Part shown: positions 20,060-31,425 of the stretch, one piece after another
Layout of the letters: each line of letters starts with the position of its first letter
Position numbering within the stretch: position 1 is the first letter of the stretch
Assembly: GCF_016920785.2 (NCBI RefSeq)
Contig: NW_024609880.1
Span: 53,448,121 to 53,512,120 of the forward strand
Source of the DNA: Ixodes scapularis
Taxonomy: Eukaryota; Arthropoda; Arachnida; Ixodida; Ixodidae
DNA length: 64,000 nt
Direction: 5' to 3'
Position numbers and translations under genes: made by a program
Notes under the pieces: generated by a model
Databases searched by the model: none
Told to the model about the DNA's origin: nothing
The model's input: the letters and a program-made list of their open reading frames with translations, nothing else

Positions 20060-21068
20060 TTACTAAAACACTAAAACTCACCCTTGAGACCCGAACCACT
20101 CCTGTCCACCGAGAGCAAACTGGATACGATAACAGCGCCGCGCTTTGCCGATGAGTCAAAACATGAAAGAACATTTATGTAGCTACTGCGAAATGCTGGC
20201 GTCGCCCGACACCAACACTGGAACGATTGCCTACCACTCCAAGCACCACGAACATGCTTTGCATTACACTAACCCACCCGCCATCGATGACTTAGAGGAA
20301 CACGCCATTGCCATAGCAATTGAGCATGCTTGCACCGAACCCTACACACACCACCCAACCTTTATATTTTCAGACTCACAGGATGCACTCCGCAGCTACC
20401 TTCAAAACAAAGTCAATGTTTACACTCGAAACTACCTCGCCCCAATATTGCATCAATTTTCTTACTATCATTTTCGTTTAGTGTGGGTTCCAGGCCATGT
20501 TTCAATGGAGGGCAACGCAAAAGCCAATGCGCTGACCCGAGTTCCCGTTCCCGGACCCTCCATTGGCTGGTCTAGCCCATACTCTCCCAAAACACAGAGA
20601 GCTCTCGATAAACGCAACCGCCGCACACTGTTGCAGGAGTACCGTAGGAACCGACAAACGCTGCCCCCTCCTCCCGCCCATTTCAGCCGCGCAGACGCCG
20701 CACTTATCCGGCAGGCGCAAACGCATTCACTGCCATCACATCACGTCCTACATAGAATTCACCGGCGACCCAGCCACCCCCATTGTCAATGTTGTGACAC
20801 CTACCCCTGGCCGCGTCACACATATTGGGCGTGCCCCCTTTACCCCCCTCAATCCCCCCTTCCGCCCGAAATCACCTCCTGGGAGGAGTGGCTGGCGCCA
20901 CCTTTAGACATCGCCGAGCAGACTCTTCCAGCCCTCGCGGCTCATGCCAAGACTGTCTCGGCACAAGTGCTTCAGGAGTACGAGGTCCTGACCGCATGCC
21001 CCCACCCCTAGGAGACCTGGACCAGGGTTTCCTGAGTACAAACAAAGTTCATTCTCTCTCTCTTTAAG
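20060..21068 (+). mobile_element. 5'-truncated RNase H-type LINE tail
   Basis: RNase H and zinc-motif coding sequence is followed by a short 3' UTR ending ACAAACAAAGTTCATTCTCT and then a CT repeat (21053-21064). RT is missing. A further in-frame stretch before the first Met (from about 20060, reading LTLETRTTPVHREQTGYD) looks like the RT-RNase H connector, after which a TGA precedes the main frame. Orientation and the lack of RT fit 5' truncation. Confidence 0.75.
20145..21011 (+). pseudogene. LINE RNase H and C-terminal zinc region
   Basis: 288 codons without a stop. RNase H blocks are LEEHAIAIAIEHA (about 50-62, the Glu helix), FIFSDSQDAL (Asp at about 77) and RLVWVPGHVSMEGNAKANAL (about 111-130). 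In the last, the final catalytic Asp position of GNxxAD reads Asn (about 128), and the first Asp strand is not recognisable, so activity is doubtful. The Pro-rich linker leads to a Cys/His cluster, HCQCCDTYPWPRHTYWAC, the C-terminal zinc knuckle. It has no relation to host RNase H genes. Confidence 0.8.
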
Positions 21069-21671
21069 TTGAAGTAAGCACACATTACGAGTTAACGGAA
21101 TGAGCGTTCAGTACGGTCGGTAAGAAAAAAGCTCCTCGTACTATATGCTAAAATAACTATTGACACGAGGAGGACCAAATAATTTGTGTCGTATTGTTAG
21201 CGTTAAATAGTGCGGATTAGCGGGTGTTGGAGAGAAGATATCGGACTGGTCTACGTCTGTGGTCTAACTTCATGGCAGAAGCCGTAGATCTTGCTGTATT
21301 TATTCTACGCTCTTCGAATCTAATGTGTTTTCACTTTGAAGCTTCAATGGAATTTCTTATTCAGTTTCGAATCTTAGCGCTGACGATTTTGCAATGCTAA
21401 CCCTTAGGTATTTTTAACTTGGGCTTCATGAAGTTGATTTCATACACACCTACAGAGTAGTGAACCCTGCCTCACCTACGCTCATCCGTTATAGCATATA
21501 ACAGGTTCTAACAGCTTTGGTAGCCTGACACTAGAGCAGGCTTGTAAGTTGTACACATTACTAAAAAAAATTAATAAATGAGATTTACTATTACTTGGTT
21601 GAAAAAGATTAAGCTATATTACTTGATTACTCGAGAGGAAAAGTGATTGACTGTGGCTTGAAAAAGAAAAC
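21069..21671. other. No recognised feature
   Basis: AT-rich DNA after the LINE tail; nothing supported. Confidence 0.4.
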
Positions 21672-21705
21672 GGAGAGGTCCCGGGTTCGATACCCGGACC
21701 AGGCG
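21672..21705 (+). repeat. tRNA-like T-arm / Pol III B-box fragment
   Basis: GGTCCCGGGTTCGATACCCGGACC folds as a perfect T-arm (CCGGG-TTCGATA-CCCGG) and matches the B-box GGTTCGANNCC (quoted in parts: GGTCCCGGGTTCG and ATACCCGGACC). No matching 5' acceptor or D-arm exists 70 bases upstream, so it is a tRNA fragment or SINE head, not a tRNA gene. Confidence 0.45.
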
Positions 21706-21940
21706 GATTTTTTCGGTCGCTCACCAGTCACCTAGCTGTGTTTGGAGATTTATGTTTGTCCTTTGTCCCTCTTGTTCCCCTTCTCCAGGGATTACTTTCG
21801 TCGAAACCGAACCGTTATTTTCAGACTACTTCAGATTTTTGAAACGGCATATCTTTCTGCCAGTTTAAAAACGGGCCTTTCATTACCGTTCATTATTGAT
21901 TCAGAATCACCGGATTACGAACTACTCATCTTTTCAAGCC

Positions 21941-22240
21941 ACCACTTTTTTAATGCGAAAGCATTAGCTGGTTCCATGGAGCGAAGCCGGAGTTATCAGT
22001 AACCGTCTGTAGCAGCGAAACGGCAGTTAAATTCCCGTTGGCCAAAAGCACAGCAACGCAGAGGCTTCATCACGGAAGCCGTGGAGCCGGCGGGGTTCGC
22101 CGCGCCTGCGCAGTGGGGGAGCGTGATGTCACCGCCGGAGCGCCGCTTGAAAAGGGAAGACCTGGCGCGCCGTGTAGGAATGTTTTCGAGTTACTACACC
22201 CCCCTTAAGCAGTCTTAACTGTCCTCCTATAATTTTCTTT
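21941..22240 (+). repeat. Dispersed repeat with GAAA-loop hairpin, copy C1
   Basis: It starts with T-run, TAATGC-GAAA-GCATTA (21951-21966), then GCGTGATGTCACCGCCGGAG and CGCCG near 22120-22145, and ends near TAAGCAGTCTTAACTGTCCT. All three landmarks recur in order in 35285-36144, which defines a family. The hairpin has a GNRA-type GAAA loop. Confidence 0.65.
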
Positions 22241-23051
22241 GTAGACCGTCCCCTTTTCAGAGACTTGATTCGAGGATTCCTTGGTAGGGATATACTGGAG
22301 AGTCGTGGAGACAAAGGACGCCGTTATAAGGTGAGGAGAAAACAGTAACGGTCAAAAGTAACTTTCAAGAGTAGTCATGTTACTGTTGTGGTTACTACCT
22401 AATAAATGTAACGAAATGATTACAAAATTACTCCAAAACGTTTCCGATTACAAGTAGTTTGATCACCTGTAACGATTGCCGTACAAGTCTGAACAAGGGA
22501 CGCCGTCCAACTTGATTTAAATTGAAAAGTGCTTTGTCATTCTTAGTTTCCTCTCGCTACTAAGATCGGAAAATTGCGAAAATGGCGTGGCTCAATATTT
22601 AACTAATAGGAAGGCTATAAATGACGCATACGACATGAATTTTAATTACATAATCCCTTGACCAGTGAACATTATAACATGGAGCATATCTGGCCCAATT
22701 ATATTTCCTCCTTACCCAACTGCTGCCTCAATAATAGAGCGCGTCTTTCTATTTTTTATGCATCGAAGTGTTTTCCTTTTGTTTCTTCCCCTGCAGGACA
22801 AATAAACTTACTCTCTCTTTTCTTTTCCGCTTTTTTTTTCTTCTGGGATGTTAAGATTGTGCCCTGCACCTTCCGCTCTTTTATTTTACTTTTTATTTTA
22901 TTACAGAACAAACAACGACGACAGCTATTATATCATCGTGTAGTTCATGCAGTTTGGGGTCACTAGCGAACTCCCGAAACAGCCACTTGCATTTTGCTAT
23001 TTATACTATGCGTTTATTAGATAATTAAACAAGAATGTTATAGTTACTCCT
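22241..23051. other. No recognised feature
   Basis: Mixed DNA with T-rich runs near 22820-22900; nothing supported. Confidence 0.4.
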
Positions 23052-23136
23052 GCCCGTTTCAATCTGGACGAGCATCGTATACCGGTGTGCGGTCGTGTAT
23101 CACTATTGCGTGGTGCACGTTAAAGACCCCAGGCTA
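23052..23136 (+). repeat. SINE-like conserved block, copy 1
   Basis: GACGAGCATCGTATACCGGT, then GCGGTCGTGTATCA and GTGGTGCACGTTAAAGACCC-CAGG. The same block lies inverted at 55531-55615. A block resembling CACGTTAAAGAACCC is common in invertebrate SINE-type repeats, as I recall it; the subclass is not assigned. Confidence 0.55.
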
Positions 23137-24407
23137 GCGGTTGTACTGCACTGGATAAATTTCTCATCTACAGCTGGGAGGTTCGTCTCCCGTTGAGGCA
23201 GACCAAGTTCTAGCTTGACGGGCCAGTATAACCCGCCTGGAATTTTGGTCCAATGATCAAGGATGTCCCGCGTCTAACACTTCTAAAAAGCAATAACTTC
23301 CACGCTTTGAATCGCTTTTTCCCCTTTCCTTTTACATTTTGCAATGCTGGCATCGAAGTGATGAGGCGTTCCAGCTGGCACTCAACTGCCGATGAGACAA
23401 TTACGTTGGTTGCGGAAAGAAACAAATATTTGCAAGAATTACACCGGTGTTAGAAAGCGATAAAACACTTTGAAATGCCGTTGAATTTCAAATGTTTTCC
23501 TGATTATGTCCAAGGTAATGAGCATCCGAGGGCATCTTTCGCCATCGTGTCAACGTTCGCGTGGGCTTATGAGATGCGATTTGCAGACTTGCCAACCTTG
23601 GCCGGTGGGTGCGATAAGCTCTCCAATAGTTATCTTTGCATATATATATACGCCCAAACTCGAAAAAAAAAAAGAAGTAAAACAATTGAAAGACATACCA
23701 ACAAGCACGTCGTGTGCTTGTATTGCTCCTTTTACTCTTCTCGTTTTCGTTATTGGCTACAGACTCAACCTTGGCTCAACTCTGCATCGACCTCGAGGGT
23801 CTCGGTCAACACTGTGGCCACCTTCTCCTGTTTACTCCTTTGCTACGCGCGGAGTCACAGGACGATGCTCTCTGCTCTGCTCAGGCGGCAGATGGAGTCC
23901 GGGCAATTCAGACTGTTATTGACATGCCGCAGAGGCAGATCTATATACACACTCCAACTCAAGAGTTTACGTGCGGCGTTGTGGAAGGCGAGAACATGAG
24001 GCGCGGCATTCGACGGCAAATTATTTTTTTTTTTTTCTGCGAGAGCTCACTCAAACAAAGCATCTGCTAGAGCTACGCGGTCATTCGCGTGCTTCTGGTG
24101 GCACTGCACACATCTTGTGATGGTGTGAGAAGGAAAAACGGAAGCCTGGGTTCATGGCTTTAGAAACTCCCACTTCTGCAAGAACTATCAGGTTCCAAAT
24201 TTTTTTATTTAAGTCTGGTTCACACATTAATGCTTGACTGTGATTGGCTGCGTTGCAATTACTTGCAACCGCTTACGACGAGAGGCCACACTGGCGCCAC
24301 ATATAAGGTAACCCTGGTACACTTTCGATCGGCGTATGTAGGGGGGGCGCAAACTTCCGCCGAATGTGCACTGAGCAGATCGCTTTTACCGTGTACACTT
24401 TCAAAGC
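23137..24407. other. No supported gene
   Basis: Overlapping ORFs near 23475-24070, preceded by a polypyrimidine tract and CTACAG at about 23730-23761, look exon-like but match no family I know. Confidence 0.35.
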
Positions 24408-24733
24408 GTAGTTGTCTTCCAGTAAAAAATGAGGGCAACAAACTTGCGAAAGTCAAGCTTGGGCGCTTTCGCAGACGAACGTGTTAGAGACGCTATTTAC
24501 TTCTAGCGCCATCTCCCAATAAGCGCAGCGGACACAGAACAGAATTCGTCGTCTGCTCGCTGCGCCTATCAGGAGATGGGGCCATAAGTAAGTAGCGTCG
24601 CTAATTAATTACAAATCATTTTAGTTTCATGTAAATAAAACGTAAAAAAAAAAAAAACTCCGTTGTATGCGAACTCGGTGGACGTTGACTTTGGCAAGTT
24701 TGTTGCTCTCATGTTTTACAGGAAGATAACTAC
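24408..24733. mobile_element. Foldback element, about 326 bp
   Basis: The left end GTAGTTGTCTTCCAGTAAAA and the inverted right end GTAGTTATCTTCCTGTAAAA continue with ATGAGGGCAACAAACTTGC, then GACGCTATTTACTT and the block GCCATCTCC. The centre ATAAGCGCAGCGGACA pairs with CGCTGCGCCTAT. It is a foldback along most of its length apart from a poly-A-containing indel in the right arm. No ORF. Confidence 0.75.
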
Positions 24734-24967
24734 ACCTTGATATTTTATGTGGGTAAGAATGGCCTGTTCAATGCACATTCGTTGAAAATCGACGCTTTCT
24801 ATGTGCAGGCGCCTAATTTCCCGGCTCGTTTTACAGCGGAAGGTTCGGTTGCGCCACCCTATATTTCCTCATATTGTTTTCGTCATTTCTCTCACCGTGG
24901 GCAATCAATGCTTTTCAAAATGTTATTCCCGACCATTTCTCATCGAGAGCGCGTAGATTTGGTCTCG

Positions 24968-25230
24968 CGAATAGACGCTTTGCAGCAGCTGTGCATGGAC
25001 GCCGCCATAACTGACCTTCAGTTTTTGTTTCCTCTTATTCCGTTTATTTCACTTCATCATTACCATAGCAGGCCAGGCTATTGCCATATTAGACTCAACT
25101 GTATTCTTTTCTAAAGCATCGGCCTTTGTAGAGGATCGTCAACTACCGTTTCAGTTGCTCGGCATCTCGGTAAGACAAGAGAAGGTCACCAATGGCGGCT
25201 GTAATTTGGCGCGTGTGTAAAGCGTCTATA
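24968..25230 (+). repeat. Dispersed repeat D1, copy 2
   Basis: Same ordered blocks as 4265-4540, including CAGCAGCTGTGCATGGACGC and GGCATCTCGGTAAGACAAGA. It starts shortly after the foldback element and shares no homology with it. Confidence 0.5.
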
Positions 25231-25284
25231 CCGGAAAATGTGTGTTCTCTAGAGAGCCTAGATTAAAGAAAGGGTCCATCTGAA

Positions 25285-25733
25285 ACCATGGGAAGCGTTT
25301 GCAAACCTCCTGCAGCGATCGGTCGCACTGAGTGCGCGTGCGCTTCGTTTTCGCGTGGCGAGGAGGAAAGCAGGCGGAAAGGCGGAGACGTTTGCAGACG
25401 ATAAACGCTCTAGGCACCTCCTCGCATGCTCGTATTGCAAACGCGGCCCGTCAGTCACGTGACTCCGATCAAGTAGTTGGAAACTCTCTGTAATACATGT
25501 TCTGGAAGAGCTTCTATTACAGAAGGTTTTCAACTGCTCGATGGAGTCAGGTGGTTTATGGGCCGCATTTGCAATGCGAGCAACAACGAGATGCCGAAAG
25601 CGTTGATCGTCTGCAGGTGCCTCCGCCTTTCCTGCTGCTTTACTCCTCGCCACGCGGAAACGCAGCGCACGCGGACTCGCGATCAATCAGCGCATCAGAC
25701 GTCCGCCATAAATTGCAGACGCTTCCCGTGGTC
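25285..25733. mobile_element. Long foldback element, arms about 210 bp
   Basis: Left arm 25285-25500 and right arm 25508-25733 are inverted copies at about 75-80% by eye. Shared landmarks are ACCATGGGAAGCGT, CGCGTGGCGAGGAG, GGAAAGGCGGAG, GCAGACGATAAACGCT, TTGCAAACGCGGCCC and CTGTAATA. The spacer is only a few bases (TTCTGGAA). The arms preserve parallel reading frames (RALRFRVARxKAxGKAE), suggesting that the duplicated unit may once have been coding. Confidence 0.8.
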
Positions 25734-26010
25734 TGAGAAGAACTCTAGCTCTTCTATCTATAGTCTAGCTGGTGTTCCCTCGTCAAAAACGGTACCAAGG
25801 GGTCTCAAATGCACTCGGCCATACTCAAACGCTAATGACCGAACCGACCTTTACATCCGTAGCCTCGGTATAGTCCTTTAAATTGAGGCAAAACGGCGTA
25901 TCGTTCAGCCGTTTGTAGCGGCGCTGGTGACAGTCGAATCGCGCAGCTGGCGGCGTCGACTTTTTCTTTCGTTACTCGCGCGGTTACTTATATGGTAAAG
26001 GCCCGTTCAC
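25734..26010. other. No recognised feature
   Basis: Short interval between two inverted-repeat elements. Confidence 0.4.
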
Positions 26011-26143
26011 ACTCTTGCAACCGAGTACGACCGAGAGAGACCAGACCGGTTTTTAAGCCTCTTGCGATCTCTTAGGACCAGCTCCGCTGCCTCGCATCCG
26101 GTCCTAAGGAGTCGCTCTCAGTCGTACTCGGTCGCAAGAGAGT
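26011..26143. mobile_element. Small palindromic MITE
   Basis: The left arm ACTCTTGCAACCGAGTACGA and right arm TCGTACTCGGTCGCAAGAGAGT are inverted (right arm quoted: GTCGTACTCGGTCGCAAGAG). The interior TCTTAGGACC pairs with GGTCCTAAGGA. Almost the whole 133 bp is self-complementary. It is preceded by GGCCCGTTCAC, a motif often found at the ends of such elements. Confidence 0.75.
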
Positions 26144-26455
26144 AGCTGCTCAGGAGTCTTGTTTTTCCAATACAATCCCAATTACCTCATACACTGCAGT
26201 AATCTACGTACCATTTTACGAACGAGGTCCGCGCGTCTGTTTACCCACAGATCACGCGTACAGTTAAATCATCGCGTACAAACATAAGAAACGTAGCGAA
26301 TAACGATGTCCAGTAAGACGATTCTCCCGCACAAATGAGATCCGCGCAGAAGGCATTTTTTTCGCGTCACAGGACGTCATCTTTCTCGGGTATGAAACCG
26401 CAGTGCACGACCACTCGTCCGTCATACAAGAGACGCGGGGCTCGCTGCCGACACC

Positions 26456-26585
26456 GGGGTTGCGATGATCACAGAACGTCGAGCTCTTATTGGCTGACTG
26501 AAAAAAAGAAATAGTAAGTTGACCTCGAGGCATCTAGCATTGAGGTCGACCCACTATCCTTTCACTCAGAGCTCGGCGTCGTTCG
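26456..26585 (+). mobile_element. Palindromic MITE family P, copy 1
   Basis: GGTTGCGATGATCACAGAAC, GAGCTCTTATTGGCTGACTG, AATAGTAAGTTGACC, GGCATCTAGCATTGA, GTCGACCCACTATCC and GAGCTCGGCGTCGTTC. The same order is found in the inverse orientation at 32868-33070, including GGCATCTAGCACTGA. The outermost TIR seen in copy 2 is missing at the left here. Confidence 0.75.
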
Positions 26586-26604
26586 GACCATAGAGTTATT
26601 ATAA

Positions 26605-26690
26605 TGTACGTAGAGGTTCATGTGGCGCTAGTGTGCTGCTGCAGTCGGCAATTGATTCCGGTAATGCATTTCTATGGGAAAAAGCGAGTG
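26605..26690 (+). repeat. Dispersed repeat D3, copy 1
   Basis: GTAGAGGTTCATGTGGCGCT, AGTGTGCTG and AATGCATTTCTATGGGAAAA-AGCG recur inverted at 27605-27740 as AGAGGTTCAACTGACGCTAG and TGCATTCCTATGGGAAAACG (complement). Family unknown. Confidence 0.5.
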
Positions 26691-27604
26691 CATTTTCTCG
26701 CTGCGCTCAATTATAAGAGCAAATATCACGAATATTTCGTACGTACTTGCACATTAGAACATTTCTCAGTCACGCAGACAAAATAATTGGTCAGTTACGG
26801 CGTTTTTATTTGAAATTAGTGGCATGAAAAATGGTGCTAAAACCGCTTCGTACATGTATTTATGTGCACTGTCGGGCACTGTTAGCGCGAACACAGCATC
26901 GGCGCTTTCCACCATGGGGGATATACGTGTCAAACGAACGAAGGACATGTGGAAAACCAAGAGAGACGGCAAGACCTACGCAGTAACACTGGATAAGTAA
27001 CTCCTTGTGCATGCAGGCGATCAAAATAAATTGAAAGCCACGTAATATAGTCCGATTTGCAATAAATAAGTACTGGCGCTTTATTCTTTCTGCTCATGAA
27101 TATGTGCGAAGATGCTTGTTCTGGGTTCAAATCATCACTTACACGCTCCAAATCTTTGCAAATAGGGAGAAGCCAGAGAGCAGGTGCCCGATAAAAACTG
27201 CCCGACATAGGTAATAATAATAAGACACACCTTTCGTAGTCCACGTACTTTATTTCTTACATTCAAATGTTTTTTAACCGTCGTAAAGAAGCACGAAGGA
27301 GTCATTTTCATAGAGTGACAGGACGGGCATATTAGCAATATATAAGCGCCACCGCAATGCTAGCGAACCCTGAACACACTCTACATTCTTTTCAATCGTT
27401 AGTTTGCTTAGGATCGTCGCTCGTTTTTACGTACCTGCCATGGAACATAGGTTTGGGCTTGAAATATAGCGAAGCTTAACATCGTTCAGTGGTAAAGAAA
27501 AATGCTGTAATTAAAGCAATTACACTTTTACAATATTAATAAATGTACATACTATCCGTTACAACCGAAATAATAAAAGTTATTCATGTTATTTTCCGGC
27601 GAAG
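26691..27604. other. No recognised feature
   Basis: No gene, hairpin or repeat I can support. Confidence 0.4.
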
Positions 27605-27740
27605 AGACAAATTTCACACGCGTTTTCCCATAGGAATGCACAGGAGCACCGCAAAAGTAGACTGGTTGCTGTCTGCTTCAATTTGCCTCCCGGAAGTCGC
27701 ATAGACACTAGCGTCAGTTGAACCTCTAACCTTTGCACCG
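27605..27740 (-). repeat. Dispersed repeat D3, copy 2
   Basis: Inverted partner of 26605-26690, with about 40 bp of additional sequence between the shared blocks. Confidence 0.5.
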
Positions 27741-27967
27741 CCAAGCGAAGGGCTCGATCGCGTTGCATCGCTTCGAACAGCAGCGCTGATGCGTACAATC
27801 ACCCGCTTTTTCTTCAATGACCTTGTCCAGACTTCTTGAATACCGGCGTCAAATAAAAGCGATCGTGCTCGCCATCGTCTGCCTCCAGTTTATTCGGAGA
27901 CCGTCTGTCACAGGGGAGGAAGCGGAAGTTGCGTAGAAGCAGGTTTGGAGCCGCGGGTTTTTTTGCC

Positions 27968-28036
27968 GTTCAGTAGGCGCTCCGATGTCTCCGACTCGAG
28001 GCACTCCGTTCGGAGGCAAGGGAGGCGCTACTGAAC
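27968..28036. repeat. Stem-loop
   Basis: Outer arms GTTCAGTAGGCGCTCC and GGAGGCGCTACTGAAC pair in 14 of 16 positions. The inner segment has a second CTCCG/CGGAG pairing. Confidence 0.65.
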
Positions 28037-28266
28037 GCGCCTTTAAAATACGTTCCACAGCCAACAGACCAAGGTGGCAGAACTTAGAAGGCGTTTATTT
28101 TTATGGTTCATATTCTAGTGGTTCCTGCTTACTAATGGTCGAAATTCTGGACAGTAGAACTACTTCACTTCACTTTATTTCTTTAAAGACCCCTTCGGGA
28201 GGGGTATTACATAAGGGGCGGGAGAATATAAAAAAAAAAAAAAAAAATAACTTGAACAATAGGTTT

Positions 28267-31111
28267 TTACGCTGGATTGATGGTTGACACAGCTTCAGCA
28301 AACCTTAATGGGCAGGTGATCGTAGCAACATCGCCGGGAAGGCCGTTCCAGTCTGTTGCAGTACGGGGGAAGAAGGAATTGAAAAGAGTGGCAGTTCGAG
28401 TGCGGTGACGGGTGACCTGCAATGGGTGACCTGTTCGGAGAGAGATGCGGGCGTGGGGTAGAATGTAGGGCGCGCTATAGAGCGGAGAATAGAAAAACTT
28501 GTGAAATAGACATAAGCTAGCAGTTTGGCGACGAGAGGAGAGGTCTAAAAGGCCCGATTCAGCTTTTAAGGATGAGATACTAACTTTGTACGAGTAAGAT
28601 GAGTGGATGAATCTGGTGGCGCGGTTCTGAACCTGTTCGAGTGCATAACTGAGATAGGCTTGGTGCGGGCTCCAGATGGGGGATGCGTATTCCAGCTTTG
28701 ACCTTACGAGTGATTTGTATGCTAGCAGTTTTATGCTTTGAGGAGCGGTACGTAGATGGCGTTTTAGAAATCCTAAACTTTTATTTGCTGATGAGATAAT
28801 GTTAGTGACATGTGCGCGCCATGACAGGTCGCTACCTGAGGTGACACCAAGATATTTATAGGACTGTACTAGTTCGACGGGAGTGTTAGCAATTGAATAG
28901 GGGAAAAGGAAAGGGTTGGTTCGGCGATGAAAGGACATGAGTTTGCATTTATTAGGATTAAGTGACAAGAGCCAGTGGTCGCGCCATTCCTGGATGCGGT
29001 TGAGGTTTTCCTGTAGATTGATTTGGTCAGAAATGTTAGTAACTGGTTGGTAAATAACGCAGTCATCGGCAAACATACGGATTTGGCAAGTAACGTGTAA
29101 GGGTAAATCGTTAATATATATAAGGAATAGCAGTGGGCCCAAGACGGAGCCCTGGGGGACACCTGATGATACTGGTAGGCACTTGGAGGACTGGTTATTA
29201 ACGAGGACGGACTGAGAGCGATTAGTCAAAAATTCCTGTATCCATTTCAAGACGTCAGGGTCTAATCCTAGCCGAGAAAGTTTTAGTAGCAAGCGTCTAT
29301 GAGGTACTTTGTCGAAGGCTTTTGCAAAGTCCAGGAAGATAGCGTCAGTTTGGCAGTTAGAGTCGAGATAGGTATACGCAAGTCGTGGAGAAAGAGAGCT
29401 AGTTGAGTTTCGCAGGAGAAGTTCCTGCGAAACCCGTGCTGAGAAGAGTGAAAGAATTGGTTAGAGTCCAGGAAGTTCAACACGTGGGTATAAATGACGT
29501 GTTCCATGATTTTGCAGGGTACGCTTGTTAAGGAAATGGGTCGATAATTTAATGGAGAGTCCTTGTTGCCTGATTTGAAAACGGGAACGACCTTCCCCGC
29601 CTTCCAGTCATCTGGAATGCCGCCTGTGAAAAGTGACTGCGAGAACATAAGTGAGAAAAATGACGAACCTACATGGTTACAATTCTTCAAAATTTCGAGG
29701 TGATTTCGTCGACGCCCGCTGATGATGACAACTTGATGTTATCAATAATAGACGAAATACCGGCAGTGGAAAATGAGATGGGGTGCATTTCCGATTCAAT
29801 AGTTACGATTACGGGTGGGAGTGGTGCGTCGGGCTCTTGAGTAAAGACTGATGAGAACGCGATATTAAGCATGTTAGCGCACTCACTATCGCTAAGCCCA
29901 TTCCCCGATTCATCGGCAAGAGTTAAACCGGGAGTCTGCTGAGGGTTTATGACCTGCCAGAACTTTCTTGGGTTATTGATTAATATGTTTGGTAAGTCAA
30001 TGAGGAAAAATGAGCGCTTGGCTTCAATGATCGCGTTTAAATATGTTGCTTCAGCCTCGTAGTACCTTTCCCACGCGCATGGGTTTGGTTTTGACTTCGC
30101 AGAGCGAAAAAGACGCTTATTTTTTATTTTCCAGCCTCTTAAGGGTTTTAGTGAACCATGGCTTCTGTCGGCTAACACGAAAACTGATTTTAGGAATAAA
30201 TGTATTTATTAACTCGTTAAACTTGTTCTTGAGTAGTACCCGATTTTCATGGATGGATCGACTTTGATAAGCAGCCTCAAAGTCAGTAAAAAAATTGGTT
30301 AAATGGTTATTTATCGCTTCATAATTTCCTTTGTTGTAGAGGCGAATTGTTTTATTTTGAGTAGGGGGCAATGTCGGCGAAAACATAAAATCAGCGTGAA
30401 TGACCTTATGGTCACTAATTTCCCGTAGGTAAGTAATTGACGTCATACTGTCAGGACGGTTGGTTAATATTAGGTAAAAGAGACTTGCAGTCTCTTGCGT
30501 GACACGTGTTGACTCAGTTAATATTTGGGACAGGTTAAAATTGAGGCAAACATCGATAAATTCTCTCGTTTCTGCGTTGCTCGTTGTTGTAGGCGCCAGG
30601 TTAGCCCAATCGACATATGGGTAATTGAAGTCGCCAAAAAGAAGTATGTGGGCATTGGGATGTTTTGCTTGAGGTGGCACAGCATATCGTTAAGCTGCCC
30701 CGGAAAATCTGGACCATTATACGGCGGCCTGTAACAGACACCCAACAGCACTGTTTCAGGAGCGGCATGACAGATGAGCCAGAGTATTTCCAGATCGGAT
30801 GAAGTGTTAATAGTAGTGCATGGTATTTGATGGTTGACGGCAATGAGAACACCTCCCCCGCGAGTACCTTTGCGATCATTACGAAAGAGACGGAAATTTG
30901 TCAGGTACGCTAAAACTTCGGAGTCAGTAACATCACTGGTTAGCCAAGTTTCAGTGAGCACAAGTACATTGCATTCAGAAGATAATACAACGCCAGATAC
31001 GAGTTCGCGCTTCGGAAGAAAGCTGCGTATGTTAGTAAAAATCACCGAAAAAGAAAGATTAGTTCGAGGGGCACGTTGGGGGCGTGTTGTAATTTTCCGC
31101 TGACAGTGCAA
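28267..31111 (-). pseudogene. LINE ORF2: endonuclease and reverse transcriptase (frameshifted)
   Basis: Pieces in order are 31111-30640, 30680-30117, 30178-29687, 29690-29283 and 29292-28267, each in a new frame. Endonuclease motifs: FTNIRSFLPK, VLTETWLT (the ETW catalytic Glu), RGGGVLIAV, LFGDFNYPYVDW and REISDHKVIHADF (SDH). RT motifs: PVFKSGNKDSPLNYRPISLT, SQHGFRRNFSCETQLA (NGF-like), VSSGVPQGSVLGPLLFLIYI (block B) and MFADDCVIY (catalytic FADD). The block A region with its first Asp falls at the frameshift near 29285-29340. The C-terminal part includes KYLGVTSGSDLSW and RTATDWNGLPGDV, the R-x-WNxLP tail typical of these LINEs. Several frameshifts make it inactive. Confidence 0.85.
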
Positions 31112-31114
31112 TTG

Positions 31115-31425
31115 CTATGAGATTTCTTTGACTGATTGGCATGATTCATCGAAAACGTAACGTTTTGAGCCGATGAGCAGTGTTTTGTAGCGCAAAGAAA
31201 AGGGAGCGGATTTGCTTCTAGCAAAGGCAAGGAGGTCTTTCCGTGCGTTGCGAACTGAGCGGGAAAAATCTTCGCCCATGCTGAAGTTAGTACCTTTTAG
31301 TTTACGGCCATTCGAAAGGATGGCGTCTTTAGTTCTAAAAAAGGAGAAGTTTACTATTATTGGTCGTGGACGCTCGACCGAATGACGCCCGAGGCGGTGG
31401 GCACGTTCTAGTTCTTTCGAGTCTA
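31115..31425 (-). pseudogene. LINE ORF1 C-terminal domain (L1 ORF1p/transposase_22-like)
   Basis: Minus strand, stop TAG at 31115-31117. The frame reads SKELERAHRLGRHSVERPRP, IIVNFSFFRTKDAILSNGRK and LKGTNFSMGEDFSRSVRNAR, then KDLLAFARSKSAPF. ERAHRLG...RPRPIIVxF...LKGTxFxxxEDFS...R is the conserved part of L1-type ORF1 proteins, the RRM-like and C-terminal nucleic-acid-binding domains. The N-terminal coiled coil is missing. A stop or frameshift lies at about 31430, close to the likely 5' truncation. ORF2 follows with almost no gap. Confidence 0.7.

Noticed and set aside
21672..21705. Possible tRNA gene
   Set aside because: Only a T-arm/B-box is present; no 5' acceptor, D-arm or anticodon arm at the right distance.
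23714..24070. Hydrophobic N-terminus followed by Cys-containing ORF, resembling a secreted protein
   Set aside because: The start is GTG, the hydrophobic run is really a pyrimidine tract ending in CTACAG (a possible splice acceptor), and the rest matches no family I know.
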